Shown in pieces: positions 17,930-27,302 of a stretch of DNA of 64,000 nucleotides (within the stretch, counting starts at the first letter, position 1; every line of letters begins with the position of its first letter). The DNA comes from Croceicoccus hydrothermalis (GTDB lineage Bacteria > Pseudomonadota > Alphaproteobacteria > Sphingomonadales > Sphingomonadaceae): NCBI RefSeq assembly GCF_022378335.1, contig NZ_JAIQCI010000006.1, forward strand, positions 1 to 64,000. Direction: 5' to 3'. A model generated the notes under the pieces. That model was not told the origin of the DNA. It made no database searches and worked only from the letters and a program-made list of their open reading frames with translations. The translations under genes were made by a program, and so were the position numbers.

Positions 17930-18559
17930 TTAATATCCCGTATATCGCCCGGGTTTGTGATAGGCGATCAATATCCCGCTGACTGCGGCGACGGACAATA
18001 CGGAATATATGACGAGTTCCGACGGAATGGCCGTGACCGCGACCGCGATGATCGACGCGTCGAGTACGAAGCTCAACCAGCCGACATTCCAGCCGAACTT
18101 CTTTTCAAGGAAGATGGCAAGGATCGTCACCCCGCCGACGCCGGCCTTGTGCCGCAACATGGCGAGGATGCCGGCGCCCGCCGCCGTCCCGCCGCCCACC
18201 GCGGCAAAGGCGGGGTGAATGGCGGAGATGTCGAGCGATACCCGCGTAACCGCCGCGCACACGGACACCAGCGTGACGGCCGCGATCGACTTGATCAGGA
18301 ACCCGCGCCCCATCGCCGACAGCGCAAGCACGAAAAACGGCAGGTTCAAGGTCCAGAACCACCCGTCGACGGTCCATCCCACCTTATAGGTCATCAACAA
18401 GGCGACACCGCCCATGCCCGCCGTGACGATCCCGCTCGCCTTCATCAAGGTCAGCCCGATCGCCATCAAAAGCGCACCGGTGACGAGCCCGTAAATGTCC
18501 TCCGCAAGGCCATGCGGGCGCGGCTGCGGAAATGCGTTTTCTTGCGTATGTTCGGTCAC
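17930..18559 (-). CDS. YitT family membrane protein
   Basis: About 209 residues from the GTG at 18559 (VTEHTQENAF); a longer frame reaches 18613 but its extra N-terminus is Pro/Gly-rich and unlikely. It is predicted to have five to six transmembrane helices, with the YitT/DUF161 motifs ALLMAIGLTLMKASGIVTAGMGGVALL and GILAMLRHKAGVGGVTILAIFLEKKFG. The family is membrane proteins of poorly known, possibly transport, function. It is convergent with the TadE-like gene. Confidence 0.8.
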   Translation of the reverse strand: MTEHTQENAFPQPRPHGLAEDIYGLVTGALLMAIGLTLMKASGIVTAGMGGVALLMTYKVGWTVDGWFWTLNLPFFVLALSAMGRGFLIKSIAAVTLVSVCAAVTRVSLDISAIHPAFAAVGGGTAAGAGILAMLRHKAGVGGVTILAIFLEKKFGWNVGWLSFVLDASIIAVAVTAIPSELVIYSVLSVAAVSGILIAYHKPGRYTGY

Positions 18560-18648
18560 GAAACCGCCGCTATCCCACGACGGCGAGCCGGGCAAGGGGC
18601 AGCAGGGGCGCACGTCGTAACCCGCCCGCCCTTTACCGGCCTGCTCGC

Positions 18649-18909
18649 TTATTTCTTTGGCCGCCCGGTCAGCTGGCTCGCTTGGCGTTCGTCTTCGGGA
18701 TAATCTTCCGGGGTAACTTCGGAATTGAACTTCGCCGTATTGTGCAACTGGCTATTGTTGCGGGGACGCTCTGCCTTGGGCATGTCGTCCGGATCCTTGT
18801 TCGGCGAATGCGCGGACTTGCCGCCCCCCGGGATGCTCTCGGGGTTGGCGGCATTTTCCTTGGCCGGATCCGGGCGTTTGGGAACGGGGGTGTATTCGTC
18901 GTCGCTCAT
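18649..18909 (-). CDS. Small hydrophilic hypothetical protein
   Basis: A protein of 86 residues from the ATG at 18909, supported by an AAAGGAG ribosome site about 7 nt upstream. It is rich in Pro, Asp, Glu, Lys, Asn and Ser with no hydrophobic core (DDEYTPVPKRPDPAKENAAN), so it is probably disordered. I recognise no family. It lies between lpdA and the yitT-like gene on the same strand. Confidence 0.6.
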   Translation of the reverse strand: MSDDEYTPVPKRPDPAKENAANPESIPGGGKSAHSPNKDPDDMPKAERPRNNSQLHNTAKFNSEVTPEDYPEDERQASQLTGRPKK

Positions 18910-18965
18910 GCAATGTCTCCTTTGCACGATCAACGGTCGAAAACTGCGCCCCGTTCCATCACGCC

Positions 18966-20381
18966 TCAGATATGTACCGCCTTGCCATAGGCGGACAGGA
19001 CGCTTTCATGCATCATTTCGGACAGCGTGGGATGCGGGAACACGGTGTTCATCAATTCCGCCTCCGTCGTTTCGAGCGTCTTTCCAACGACATATCCCTG
19101 AATGAGCTCGGTCACCTCGGCGCCGATCATGTGCGCGCCGAGCAATTCGCCCGTCTTCGCATCGAACACCGTCTTGATGAACCCTTCCGCCTCGCCCAGC
19201 GCGATCGCCTTGCCATTGCCGATGAAGGGGAAATTGCCGACCTTCACTTCGTAACCGGCCTCCTTCGCCTTAGCCTCGGTCATGCCGACGCTCGCGATCT
19301 GCGGGTGGCAGTAGGTGCAGCCCGGAATATTGTTCCGGTCGAGGCCGTGGGGGTGAACCTCCTTGTTGCCCAGTTCCTTCGCGATGGATTCGGCGGCGGC
19401 GACGCCTTCATGGCTGGCCTTGTGCGCGAGCCAGGGGCCGGGCGTGCAATCGCCGATCGCCCAGATGCCATCGACACCGGTGCGGCCGAAATCGTCGATC
19501 TGGATGAAGCCGCGCTCCATCTTCACGCCCAGGTTTGCGAGGCCCACATCCTCTGTATTGGGCACGATGCCGACGGCGGAGATGACATGGCTGAATTCGG
19601 TTTCGGTGACCTTGCCGTCGGCGCCCTTGATCTTCGCCTTGACGCCGTTCGCGCCGACGTCGAGCGCTTCGACACCCGCGCCCGTGACGATCTTCATGCC
19701 TTGCTTCGTCAATGCCTTTTGAAGGAATGCGGATACTTCCTCATCCTCCACCGGCACGATCCGGTCGAGCATCTCCACCACCGTCACATCGGCGCCCATG
19801 TCGTTGTAGAAGCTGGCAAATTCGATGCCGATCGCGCCCGACCCCATGACAAGCAGCTTCGTCGGCATTTCGGACGGCGTCATCGCATGGCGATAGGTCC
19901 AGATCCGCTTCCCGTCCGCCTTGGCAAAGGGCAGCTCGCGCGCGCGGGCGCCGGTCGCGACGATGATGTGCTTTGCCGACAGTTCCTGCGTCTTGCCATC
20001 CTTGTCGGTGACGGAAAGCTTGCCCTTTGCGGCGACCTTGCCGGTGCCCATGTGCACCGCGATCTTGTTCTTTTTCATCAGGTGCGTCACGCCCTTGTTG
20101 AGCTGCGACGCCACCCCGCGCGAACGTTTCACCACCGCGTCGAGATCGGCCTCGATTTCCTTTGCGGCGAGACCGTAATCCTTCGCATTGTGCATGTAGT
20201 GCAGGATTTCGGCCGAACGCAGCAATGCCTTTGTCGGGATACAGCCCCAGTTGAGGCAGATCCCGCCCAGCAATTCGCGTTCCACGATTGCGGTTTTCAG
20301 CCCGAGTTGCGCGGCGCGGATCGCCGCCACATAGCCGCCCGGCCCCGAACCCAGAACGATCACGTCATAGCTGTCAGCCAC
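18966..20381 (-). CDS. lpdA: Dihydrolipoyl dehydrogenase (E3)
   Basis: A flavoprotein of 471 residues that reoxidises dihydrolipoamide with NAD+ in 2-oxoacid dehydrogenase complexes. It has an N-terminal FAD-binding GSGPGGYVAA, the redox disulfide in GGICLNWGCIPTKALL, an NAD-binding GSGAIGIEFASFYNDMG, and the C-terminal dimer domain ending in FPHPTLSEMMHESVL (catalytic His/Glu). Start: GTG at 20381 with a clear AGGAG 7 nt upstream; a longer frame to 20399 lacks support. It lies downstream of the thioesterase and E2 genes on the same strand. Confidence 0.95.
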   Translation of the reverse strand: MADSYDVIVLGSGPGGYVAAIRAAQLGLKTAIVERELLGGICLNWGCIPTKALLRSAEILHYMHNAKDYGLAAKEIEADLDAVVKRSRGVASQLNKGVTHLMKKNKIAVHMGTGKVAAKGKLSVTDKDGKTQELSAKHIIVATGARARELPFAKADGKRIWTYRHAMTPSEMPTKLLVMGSGAIGIEFASFYNDMGADVTVVEMLDRIVPVEDEEVSAFLQKALTKQGMKIVTGAGVEALDVGANGVKAKIKGADGKVTETEFSHVISAVGIVPNTEDVGLANLGVKMERGFIQIDDFGRTGVDGIWAIGDCTPGPWLAHKASHEGVAAAESIAKELGNKEVHPHGLDRNNIPGCTYCHPQIASVGMTEAKAKEAGYEVKVGNFPFIGNGKAIALGEAEGFIKTVFDAKTGELLGAHMIGAEVTELIQGYVVGKTLETTEAELMNTVFPHPTLSEMMHESVLSAYGKAVHI

Positions 20382-20391
20382 TGAAAAACTC

Positions 20392-20787
20392 CTAACCACT
20401 CACCGGGCGCGGACGCCCGTTATCGTCGATTGCAACGAAGGTGAACCGCGCCTCGGTCACCTTTACGCATGTCTCTTCATGGCGGTGACGCCGCCACGCT
20501 TCTACTGCGATCTTGATGGATGTACGGCCCTCGCCCTCGATATGGGCATGGACCGAAACCTCGTCGCCGACCGCGACCGGTTCGTGGAACTGCATCCCGT
20601 CCATCGCAACCGTCGCGGCGCGCCCCTTGCACCGTCGCGAGGCGACGAGCCCTGCCCCCATATCCATGAGGCTCATCAGCCAGCCGCCGAAAATATCGCC
20701 ATAGGCATTGGTGTCGGCGGGCATCGCGGTCATGCGAATGACCGGTTCGCCGTCGGGCTGAGCTTCGGCGATGTCGGAGCCCGCCAT
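20392..20787 (-). CDS. Acyl-CoA thioesterase, hotdog fold (YciA-like)
   Basis: A protein of 131 residues with the hotdog thioesterase signature PADTNAYGDIFGGWLMSLMDMGAG and a C-terminal TEARFTFVAIDDNGRPRPV. It would hydrolyse acyl-CoA thioesters in the cytoplasm; the specific substrate is not known. The start ATG overlaps the E2 stop by one base (TGATG), so translation is probably coupled. It lies between the E2 and E3 genes, an unusual but plausible place for metabolic overflow control. Confidence 0.85.
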   Translation of the reverse strand: MAGSDIAEAQPDGEPVIRMTAMPADTNAYGDIFGGWLMSLMDMGAGLVASRRCKGRAATVAMDGMQFHEPVAVGDEVSVHAHIEGEGRTSIKIAVEAWRRHRHEETCVKVTEARFTFVAIDDNGRPRPVSG

Positions 20788-22100
20788 CAGGCCAGAAGGT
20801 CCAGCGGATTTTCGATGAGATCCTTGAACGCGGCCATCAATTGCGCGCCATCCGCGCCGTCGATCGCGCGGTGATCGAAGCTGCCGGTGGCGCTCATCAC
20901 CGTGGCGATCTGCAACGCATCGTCGATGACATGGGCGCGCTTCTCACCTGCGCCGATCGCCATGATCATGCCCTGCGGCGGGTTGATGACCGCCTCGAAC
21001 TGCTTGATCCCGTACATGCCCATGTTGGACAGCGATGCCGTGCCGCCCTGAAATTCATGCGGCTGCAGCTTGCCGTCACGGGCCCGCGTCGCGAGATCCT
21101 TCATCTCGGTCGAAATCTTGGAGACGGACTTGCCGCCCGCATCGGTGACGATCGGCGTGATGAGACCGGCGGGAACCGAAACCGCAACCGAAATGTCGGA
21201 CCGCTTGAAGGTGTAAAGCTCGTCACCTGCGAACTGCACATTGCACTTCGGCACCATTTCGAGCGCGCGGGCGAGCGCCTTGATCATCAGATCGTTGACC
21301 GAAAGCTTCACATCGCGCGCGGCCAGCGTCGCATTGAGCTCGCCCCGCAGTTTGAGCAGCGCATCGAGGCGAATATCCACGGTCAGGTAGATATGCGGCA
21401 CCTGCTGCTTCGATTCGGTGAGGCGGCGCGCGATGGTCTTGCGCATGCCCGAAAGCTTTTCCGCGTCGTGCGGGATGTCGGGCGCGTCGGTTTTCGGCGC
21501 GGGCGTGGGTGTGGGCGCGGCCGTTTCGGCGGCGGCCTTGTGCTGTCCCGGCTTCGCATTCTCGACATCGGCCTTCACGATACGGCCATTGGGTCCGCTG
21601 CCGCTGATGGCCGACAGGTCGATGCCCTTTTCCGCCGCGATCCGCTTTGCGAGCGGGGATGCCACGATACGGTCGCCGTCATTCTGCGCCGTGGGGGCGG
21701 GGGTGGGAGCGGGAGCAGGAGCCGGTGCGGGCGCCGCGCTGGTGCGGGTCTTCTCGCCCTCGACCTTTTCCTGGCGGTCCTGTGTCTCCACCTTCGTCGC
21801 ATCGGTTCCGGCATCGGACGCGGGCGCGGATGGCGCCGAAATCGCATCGGCGTCCTCGCCTTCTTCGGCCAGCATGGCGATGATCGTGCCGACCTTCACA
21901 TTTTCGGTGCCGGCCTCCACCGCGATGGCCGCAATCGTGCCCTCATCGATGCATTCGAACTCCATCGTCGCCTTGTCGGTTTCGATTTCGGCGATGATGT
22001 CGCCGGGTTCCACCTTCTGTCCCGGCTCGACCAGCCATTTGGCGAGAGTACCCTCTTCCATCGTCGGGGACAGGGCGGGCATCTTGATTTCGATCGACAT
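20787..22100 (-). CDS. pdhC: Pyruvate dehydrogenase E2 (dihydrolipoyl acetyltransferase)
   Basis: A protein of 437 residues. The N-terminal lipoyl domain carries the lipoylated Lys in [10 protein letters not shown]. An Ala/Pro-rich linker (~90-145) follows, then a peripheral-subunit-binding domain ([21 protein letters not shown]), then the acetyltransferase core with the catalytic His in [13 protein letters not shown]. The [22 protein letters not shown] start is typical of alphaproteobacterial pyruvate dehydrogenase E2 rather than the 2-oxoglutarate enzyme. It transfers acetyl groups to CoA. E1 genes are not in this window. First gene of a pdhC-thioesterase-lpdA cluster. Confidence 0.92.
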   Translation of the reverse strand: MSIEIKMPALSPTMEEGTLAKWLVEPGQKVEPGDIIAEIETDKATMEFECIDEGTIAAIAVEAGTENVKVGTIIAMLAEEGEDADAISAPSAPASDAGTDATKVETQDRQEKVEGEKTRTSAAPAPAPAPAPTPAPTAQNDGDRIVASPLAKRIAAEKGIDLSAISGSGPNGRIVKADVENAKPGQHKAAAETAAPTPTPAPKTDAPDIPHDAEKLSGMRKTIARRLTESKQQVPHIYLTVDIRLDALLKLRGELNATLAARDVKLSVNDLMIKALARALEMVPKCNVQFAGDELYTFKRSDISVAVSVPAGLITPIVTDAGGKSVSKISTEMKDLATRARDGKLQPHEFQGGTASLSNMGMYGIKQFEAVINPPQGMIMAIGAGEKRAHVIDDALQIATVMSATGSFDHRAIDGADGAQLMAAFKDLIENPLDLLA

Positions 22101-22247
22101 GGGCTTCCTTCGCGATCCTTGATCTCACATTTGATCGCCTTGTTGGGGCGACCGCCCGCCGGGGTCAAGGGCGTAAGCCGCCGACTTGCCAATATTGCGT
22201 TCATGGCCCAGTCTAGGCCCGAGGGCACAGAGGGGACACCACGCCAC

Positions 22248-22703
22248 ATGCGCACATATCTCGTCATCATGGACGAAACGCCGGAGGCAAAGGTCGCCTT
22301 GCGCTTCGCATCGCGCCGCGCGGCGAAAACCGGCGGTTCGGTGCATCTCATCGCGCTCGTCCCGAAACAGGCCTTCGTCGCGTTCGGCGGCGTTCAGGCC
22401 ACGATCGAGGAGGAGGCGAAAAGCCGGGCCGAAGTGCTCGTCATGGCGGCGGCAGGAAGCCTGCTCGCCGAAAGCGGGCGGATGCCCTCCATCTCCGTGC
22501 GCGTCGGTGACGGGGCGAAGGTGGTGCACGACTATCTCACCGAAAACGCGCAGATCGCAGCGCTCGTCCTCGGCGCGGCGGCAGAAGGGTCGCCGGGGCC
22601 GCTGGTGCACCATTTCGCCAATCACAAGGCGGGGCAGCTCCCATGCCCACTCATGATCGTGCCCGGCGGACTGAGCGAGGAAGATATCGACGCGCTGAGC
22701 TGA
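22248..22703 (+). CDS. Universal stress protein family
   Basis: About 151 residues from the ATG at 22248 (MRTYLVIMDETPEAKVAL). UspA-like alpha/beta fold: an N-terminal beta strand with MDETPEA, a central RVGDGAKVVHDYLTENAQIAALVLGAAAEGSPGPLV, and a C-terminal CPLMIVPGGLSEEDIDAL. The usual ATP-binding G-2x-G-9x-G pattern is only partly visible. An upstream in-frame ATG at 22203 is possible, but homologues usually start as chosen. It is divergent from pdhC and convergent with rnr, 6 bp apart. Confidence 0.85.
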   Translation: MRTYLVIMDETPEAKVALRFASRRAAKTGGSVHLIALVPKQAFVAFGGVQATIEEEAKSRAEVLVMAAAGSLLAESGRMPSISVRVGDGAKVVHDYLTENAQIAALVLGAAAEGSPGPLVHHFANHKAGQLPCPLMIVPGGLSEEDIDALS

Positions 22704-22709
22704 GCCTGC

Positions 22710-25049
22710 CTATTTCTTCTTGCGCCCCTGGTGCCGGATATTGCCGGGCCGACCGCGCCTGCCGACCATGTGCTTGCCCTGTGCGTCCTTTTTCGGGCCG
22801 CGATCCTTCGTGCGCGCCTTGCCCTTGTGCACGATCTTCTTGCCGCGCGGTTCGACCTTGCCTTCCTGCTCCGGCAATTCGAATTTCAGCGCACCACTCA
22901 GCGGGTTCGCCTCCGCCAGCCGGAGTTTCAGCCGATCACCGACCTTGTATTCGGTGCCGGTGTCGCTGCCGACGAGTTTCTGCGCCTTTTCCTCATAGAC
23001 GAAATATTCGTCGCCGATCGTCGAAATGGGAAGCAACCCATCGCCCCCGAAATTGAGGGTCGTCGCGAACAGGCCGAATTTCTGCACGCCGGTCACGCGG
23101 GTGTCGAACACCTCGCCGACCTTCCCCGAAAGCCAGGCCGCGACATAGCGGTCGATGGTGTCGCGCTCCGCCTCCATCGCGCGGCGCTCGGTCTTGCTGA
23201 TGGCGTCGGTGATCGATTCGAGGCTGGCGCGATCCTTGTCGGACAGGCCGGAGCGCGCGGGAATGTCGCGGTCCTGCGGCCTGGGCTGTTCGAGGTTGAA
23301 CGCATCGACCAGCGCCCGGTGCACGAGCAGGTCGGAATAGCGGCGAATGGGCGAGGTGAAATGCGCATAGCTGCCCAGCGCAAGCCCGAAATGCCCGGCA
23401 TTCTGCGGCCCGTAATACGCCTGCGTCTGGCTGCGCAGCACCTGCTCCATGATGAGCGCGCGCTCCGCATCGTCGGCGGTATCCTTGATCAGCCGGTTGA
23501 AGATGCCCGGCGTGATCACCTGCCCCAGCGTGAAATTGCGGTCGTAAGTGGCAAGGTAATCCTTGAGCGCCATGAGCTTTTCGCGGCTCGGCGTTTCATG
23601 GATGCGGTAGACGACGGGCGCGACCTTGCTCTCCAGCGCCTTTGCCGCCGCGACATTGGCGGCGATCATGAATTCCTCCACCACCCGGTGCGCGTCGAGC
23701 CGTTCGCGCACGGCGATCTCCTCGATCCGCCCCGCCTCGTTCAGCACCACGCGCCGTTCCGGCAGATCGAGAGCGAGCGGATCGCGGGCATCGCGCGCGG
23801 CGTTGAGCGCTTTCCAGCAGGCCCAAAGATTGCGAAGACTTTCATCCGCGCTGTCATCGTCGATGCGGTTTTGCGCATCTTCGTAAGCAATGACCTCGGA
23901 AATCTTGACGATGGCGCGAGTAAAGCGCCAGTCCCTGATCTTGCCCTTCGCATCGACGGTCATGTGACACGCCATCGCGGCGCGCGGCTCCCCCTCGCCC
24001 AGCGAACACACGTCGGCGGACAGGATTTCGGGCAGCATCGGCACGACACGGTCCGGAAAATAGACGGAATTGCCGCGCTTCCTCGCCTCGCGGTCGATCG
24101 CGCTGCCCGGCCGCACGTAATAGGATACGTCGGCGATGGCGACGATCGCCTTCCACCCGCCCGCATTGGCGGGATCGTCATCCGGCGCGGCCCAGATCGC
24201 ATCGTCATGGTCGCGCGCATCGGCCGGGTCGATGGCGACGATGGGCAGATGCCGCAAATCCTCGCGGCTGTCGGCGGACACGGGCAGCTTCGCCGCCGCC
24301 TGTGCCGCATCCTTCACCGCATCGTCAAAGTGAAAGGGGATTTCGTGCTTTGCAATCGCGATCAGGCTGAACGATTTCGGCTCCAGCGGATCGCCGAGGA
24401 TTTGCGTCACCTTCACGCCCGCGCGCGGCGATTTGCCGGTCGGCTCGGCCAGCACGAGCTGGCCTTCCTCCGCCCCGCCAAGATCGGCAATGGCGGCGGA
24501 ATTGCGGACCGATTTCTCTATCGGGGCGAGCCAGCCCTTCCCCGTCCTGTCGATCTCGACGACGCCCATCATCGCGGTCTGCGCATCGGGCAGCTTCTTC
24601 ATCACATGAGCGAGCCAGCCCGTGCCGGTCTCCTCCGTGCGAGCGAGCACGCGGTCACCCTTTCGCAAGGCGGGAAAGGCGCGATTGCCCTTCCCCTTGC
24701 CGCCCGTCTGCTTGCGATCCACCACGCGCAGCCGGGGCGGCGCCGCCCCGCTGTCGGGCGACCAGCTTTCGGGAACGGCGATCGGTACGCCATCGTCGAT
24801 ATCCGCCACGCGCAACACGGTCACGCGCGGCAGTCCGCCCATGCTGTGGAAGGCGGATTTCTTTCCGTCTATCAGGCCTTCTTCGGCCATGTCGCGCAGC
24901 AGCGCCTTGAGCGCGATCTTTTCCTGCCCCTTGAGGCCGAATGCGCGCGCGATCTCGCGCTTTCCGGCGGGGCTTTCGCTCGTCTTCACGAACTCCAGAA
25001 TCTGGTCTTTCGACGGCAATCCCTGAAATTTCTTCGATTTTTCGTTCAT
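22710..25049 (-). CDS. rnr: Ribonuclease R
   Basis: About 779 residues; a 3'-5' exoribonuclease degrading structured RNA. An N-terminal winged-helix/OB region leads to the RNB catalytic domain, with the metal-binding aspartates in AIDPADARDHDDAIWA and a second motif SPIRRYSDLLVHRAL. The C-terminal S1 domain (VTGVQKFGLFATTL) is followed by a basic tail (RGKKIVHKGKARTKDRG). Start ATG at 25049 (MNEKSKKFQGLPSK); the frame extends upstream to 25133 but that part is not protein-like. Confidence 0.95.
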   Translation of the reverse strand: MNEKSKKFQGLPSKDQILEFVKTSESPAGKREIARAFGLKGQEKIALKALLRDMAEEGLIDGKKSAFHSMGGLPRVTVLRVADIDDGVPIAVPESWSPDSGAAPPRLRVVDRKQTGGKGKGNRAFPALRKGDRVLARTEETGTGWLAHVMKKLPDAQTAMMGVVEIDRTGKGWLAPIEKSVRNSAAIADLGGAEEGQLVLAEPTGKSPRAGVKVTQILGDPLEPKSFSLIAIAKHEIPFHFDDAVKDAAQAAAKLPVSADSREDLRHLPIVAIDPADARDHDDAIWAAPDDDPANAGGWKAIVAIADVSYYVRPGSAIDREARKRGNSVYFPDRVVPMLPEILSADVCSLGEGEPRAAMACHMTVDAKGKIRDWRFTRAIVKISEVIAYEDAQNRIDDDSADESLRNLWACWKALNAARDARDPLALDLPERRVVLNEAGRIEEIAVRERLDAHRVVEEFMIAANVAAAKALESKVAPVVYRIHETPSREKLMALKDYLATYDRNFTLGQVITPGIFNRLIKDTADDAERALIMEQVLRSQTQAYYGPQNAGHFGLALGSYAHFTSPIRRYSDLLVHRALVDAFNLEQPRPQDRDIPARSGLSDKDRASLESITDAISKTERRAMEAERDTIDRYVAAWLSGKVGEVFDTRVTGVQKFGLFATTLNFGGDGLLPISTIGDEYFVYEEKAQKLVGSDTGTEYKVGDRLKLRLAEANPLSGALKFELPEQEGKVEPRGKKIVHKGKARTKDRGPKKDAQGKHMVGRRGRPGNIRHQGRKKK

Positions 25050-25156
25050 GCATCCCATGTGGGCCGCAGCCCGGCGATACGCAAGCGCGTTCGCCCGGTT
25101 GCAAATGCAACCGTGTGCCCTATCACCCGGCAAGACCTGCCGAACGGAGCCGACCC

Positions 25157-26368
25157 ATGACCCAATTCGTTTCGCCCGATACGCTGCGCGCCCGTTTCTC
25201 CGCCGCGATGTCGGCGATGTACCGGGACGAGGTTCCGCTTTACGGCGAATTGCTCGACATCGTGGCGTCGGTCAATGCGCGGTCGGGCGGCGCGGCGCCA
25301 CGCGATGGCGGGCGACTGGGAGAGGAACGCCACGGCGCGATCCGCGTGGGCACGGCGGCGGAACTGCGCGCGATGCGGCGGTTCTTTGCCGTGATGGGCA
25401 TGGAGCCTGTCGATTATTACGATCTCTCGGTGGCCGGTGTGCCGGTCCATTCCACCGCGTTCCGCCCCATCACGGCAAAGGGGATGGAGGCCAATCCGTT
25501 CCGGATGTTCTGCTCGCTGCTCCGGCTCGAACTGATCGAGGATGCGGGCCTGCGCGAACGTGCCGCCGACATTCTCGAAACCCGGCAGATCTGTTCCTCG
25601 CGGCTCATGGAGCTGATCGCGAAGGCGGAGGAGGAAGGCGGGCTGAACCATGCGGATGCGGAGGCGTTTCTGGGCGAAGGGCTGAATGTCTTTCGCTGGC
25701 ATCATGCCGCGCGGGTCGATGCGCGGACCTACGCGCAATTGCACGATGCGCACCGGCTGATCGCCGATGTGGTCAGCTTTCAGGGGCCGCATATCAACCA
25801 TCTGACGCCGCGCACGCTCGACATCGATGCGGCGCAGTCGGACATGATCGCGCACAATATCGATGCCAAGGAGCAGATCGAAGGCCCGCCGCGCCGCGCG
25901 TGCCCCATTCTTTTGCGCCAGACCAGCTTCAAGGCATTGTCCGAAACGGTCTCCTTCGGCGGCGATGACGCAGGCGCCCACACCGCCCGTTTCGGGGAGA
26001 TCGAACAACGCGGTGCCGCGCTTACCCCCAAGGGGCGCGCGCTCTACGACCGATGCCTTGCCGATGCGCGGGCGGCGGGCGGCGATTACGACGCGGCGCT
26101 GCGCGAATCCTTTGCACGCTTTCCCGACGATCTGGACGCGATGCGCGACGAGGCGCTCGCTTTCTTCCACGGCGGACAGCCGATCACCTACGAGGATTTC
26201 CTCCCCGTAAGCGCAGCCGGCATCTTTCAGTCCAACCTCGGCGCGGATACGGGCAATGGCGCGGTCACGGGCGGCTCGGCGCAGGACGCGTTCGAGGATG
26301 CGCTCGGCCTGGCGGTGCACAACCCCTTCGCCCTCTATCGCGCGGCGAGCGACGACGACGCGGGATAA
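25157..26368 (+). CDS. hglS: 2-oxoadipate dioxygenase/decarboxylase (HglS, DUF1338)
   Basis: A protein of 403 residues of the DUF1338/YdcJ family. HglS converts 2-oxoadipate to D-2-hydroxyglutarate with Fe(II) and O2 in D-lysine catabolism. Likely metal ligands are His59 (ERHGAIRVG), His215 (GPHINHLTPRTLD) and Glu283 (FGEIEQRGAALT); VPVHSTAFRPI is also conserved. A CGGAG ribosome site lies 8 nt before the ATG. No other lysine-catabolism gene is adjacent. The function is by family; the ligand assignment is inferred from motifs. Confidence 0.85.
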   Translation: MTQFVSPDTLRARFSAAMSAMYRDEVPLYGELLDIVASVNARSGGAAPRDGGRLGEERHGAIRVGTAAELRAMRRFFAVMGMEPVDYYDLSVAGVPVHSTAFRPITAKGMEANPFRMFCSLLRLELIEDAGLRERAADILETRQICSSRLMELIAKAEEEGGLNHADAEAFLGEGLNVFRWHHAARVDARTYAQLHDAHRLIADVVSFQGPHINHLTPRTLDIDAAQSDMIAHNIDAKEQIEGPPRRACPILLRQTSFKALSETVSFGGDDAGAHTARFGEIEQRGAALTPKGRALYDRCLADARAAGGDYDAALRESFARFPDDLDAMRDEALAFFHGGQPITYEDFLPVSAAGIFQSNLGADTGNGAVTGGSAQDAFEDALGLAVHNPFALYRAASDDDAG

Positions 26369-26402
26369 GGGAACCCGCGACCCGCTGGCGGTTTTGACGG
26401 GG

Positions 26403-27302
26403 ATGGACGCCAACCCCGCCGATGTGAACGTTACGCCAGCGTTCGGCGCGCGGCTGCGCATCGCGCTGTGCTATGCGGCGCGGATGGGCCGGTCATGTGC
26501 GGTGGACAACCCCCGCCGCTTCACCGAATTCGTGCAACGGCGCAAGCTTTACGACCGCGATCCCGCCATGCCGCGCCTGCTCGACAAGCTTTATGCCAAA
26601 CGGCTTGTCGCTGGCCGCCTCGGCTCCGAATGGGTGGCGCCGCTCGCGTGGGAGGGAACGGCATTGCCGGCGCGGCCGCCCGTATCGGGTCGCGCGATGC
26701 TCAAATCCCGTCACGGCTGCAACCAGTATCGCGCGCTCTACCCCTCCATGCCACAGGGGCGGTGGGACGGCACGCGCCGCGACGCGCATCGCTGGCTGCG
26801 TTCGCGTTATGGCGCATGGCTGGACGAGTGGGGCTATCGCGATGTTCCCCGCGGCCTGATGATCGAGGGGTGGCTCGGCGATGGCGAGACCCTTCCGGTC
26901 GATTACAAGATCTATGTTTTCGGAGGTGCGGCCACCCATGTGCAGGTGCACACCGGGCGCGGCGGGTGGCGGCATCGCTGGCATCTGCATGACCGGGACT
27001 GGAAACGGGTCGACGGGGGCGAACCGCTTTTGCGGCCGCGCAGTCTCGATGCGATGATCGAGGCGGCCGAAACGCTGTCGGGCGCGATGCCTTTCGTCCG
27101 CGTGGATTTTTACGAACTGCACGGATGCCCGGTGTTCGGCGAATTCTGCTTCTATCCAGGATCGGGCCTGGACCGGTTTCACGATGATGCGACCGATCTC
27201 GCTCTCGGCGAACTCTGGGCGCTCGCGCTATCGACCAAAAATCCGGTCGCGCCAATTCGTGACCCGAATGCTCACTCCATCTCCGAATTGTCGAGCGGGT
27301 AG
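26403..27302 (+). CDS. TupA-like ATP-grasp protein
   Basis: A protein of 299 residues resembling the TupA-like ATP-grasp family found in teichuronopeptide and polysaccharide clusters. An N-terminal helical part with a conserved LKSRHGCNQYRAL leads to VDYKIYVFGG and a C-terminal metal/ATP-binding region FVRVDFYELHGCPVFGEFCFYPGSG. Such enzymes probably ligate amino acids to glycans. It starts 34 bp after hglS, with no clear ribosome site. Its end overlaps the convergent M28 peptidase gene by 31 bp. The substrate is not known. Confidence 0.75.
   Translation: MDANPADVNVTPAFGARLRIALCYAARMGRSCAVDNPRRFTEFVQRRKLYDRDPAMPRLLDKLYAKRLVAGRLGSEWVAPLAWEGTALPARPPVSGRAMLKSRHGCNQYRALYPSMPQGRWDGTRRDAHRWLRSRYGAWLDEWGYRDVPRGLMIEGWLGDGETLPVDYKIYVFGGAATHVQVHTGRGGWRHRWHLHDRDWKRVDGGEPLLRPRSLDAMIEAAETLSGAMPFVRVDFYELHGCPVFGEFCFYPGSGLDRFHDDATDLALGELWALALSTKNPVAPIRDPNAHSISELSSG

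Noticed and set aside
20841-22247. N-terminal extension of the universal stress protein frame
   Set aside because: The extension is antisense to pdhC and low-complexity; the UspA-like part begins at 22248.
22731-25160. Long plus-strand open frame opposite RNase R
   Set aside because: Antisense shadow; rnr has full domain support.
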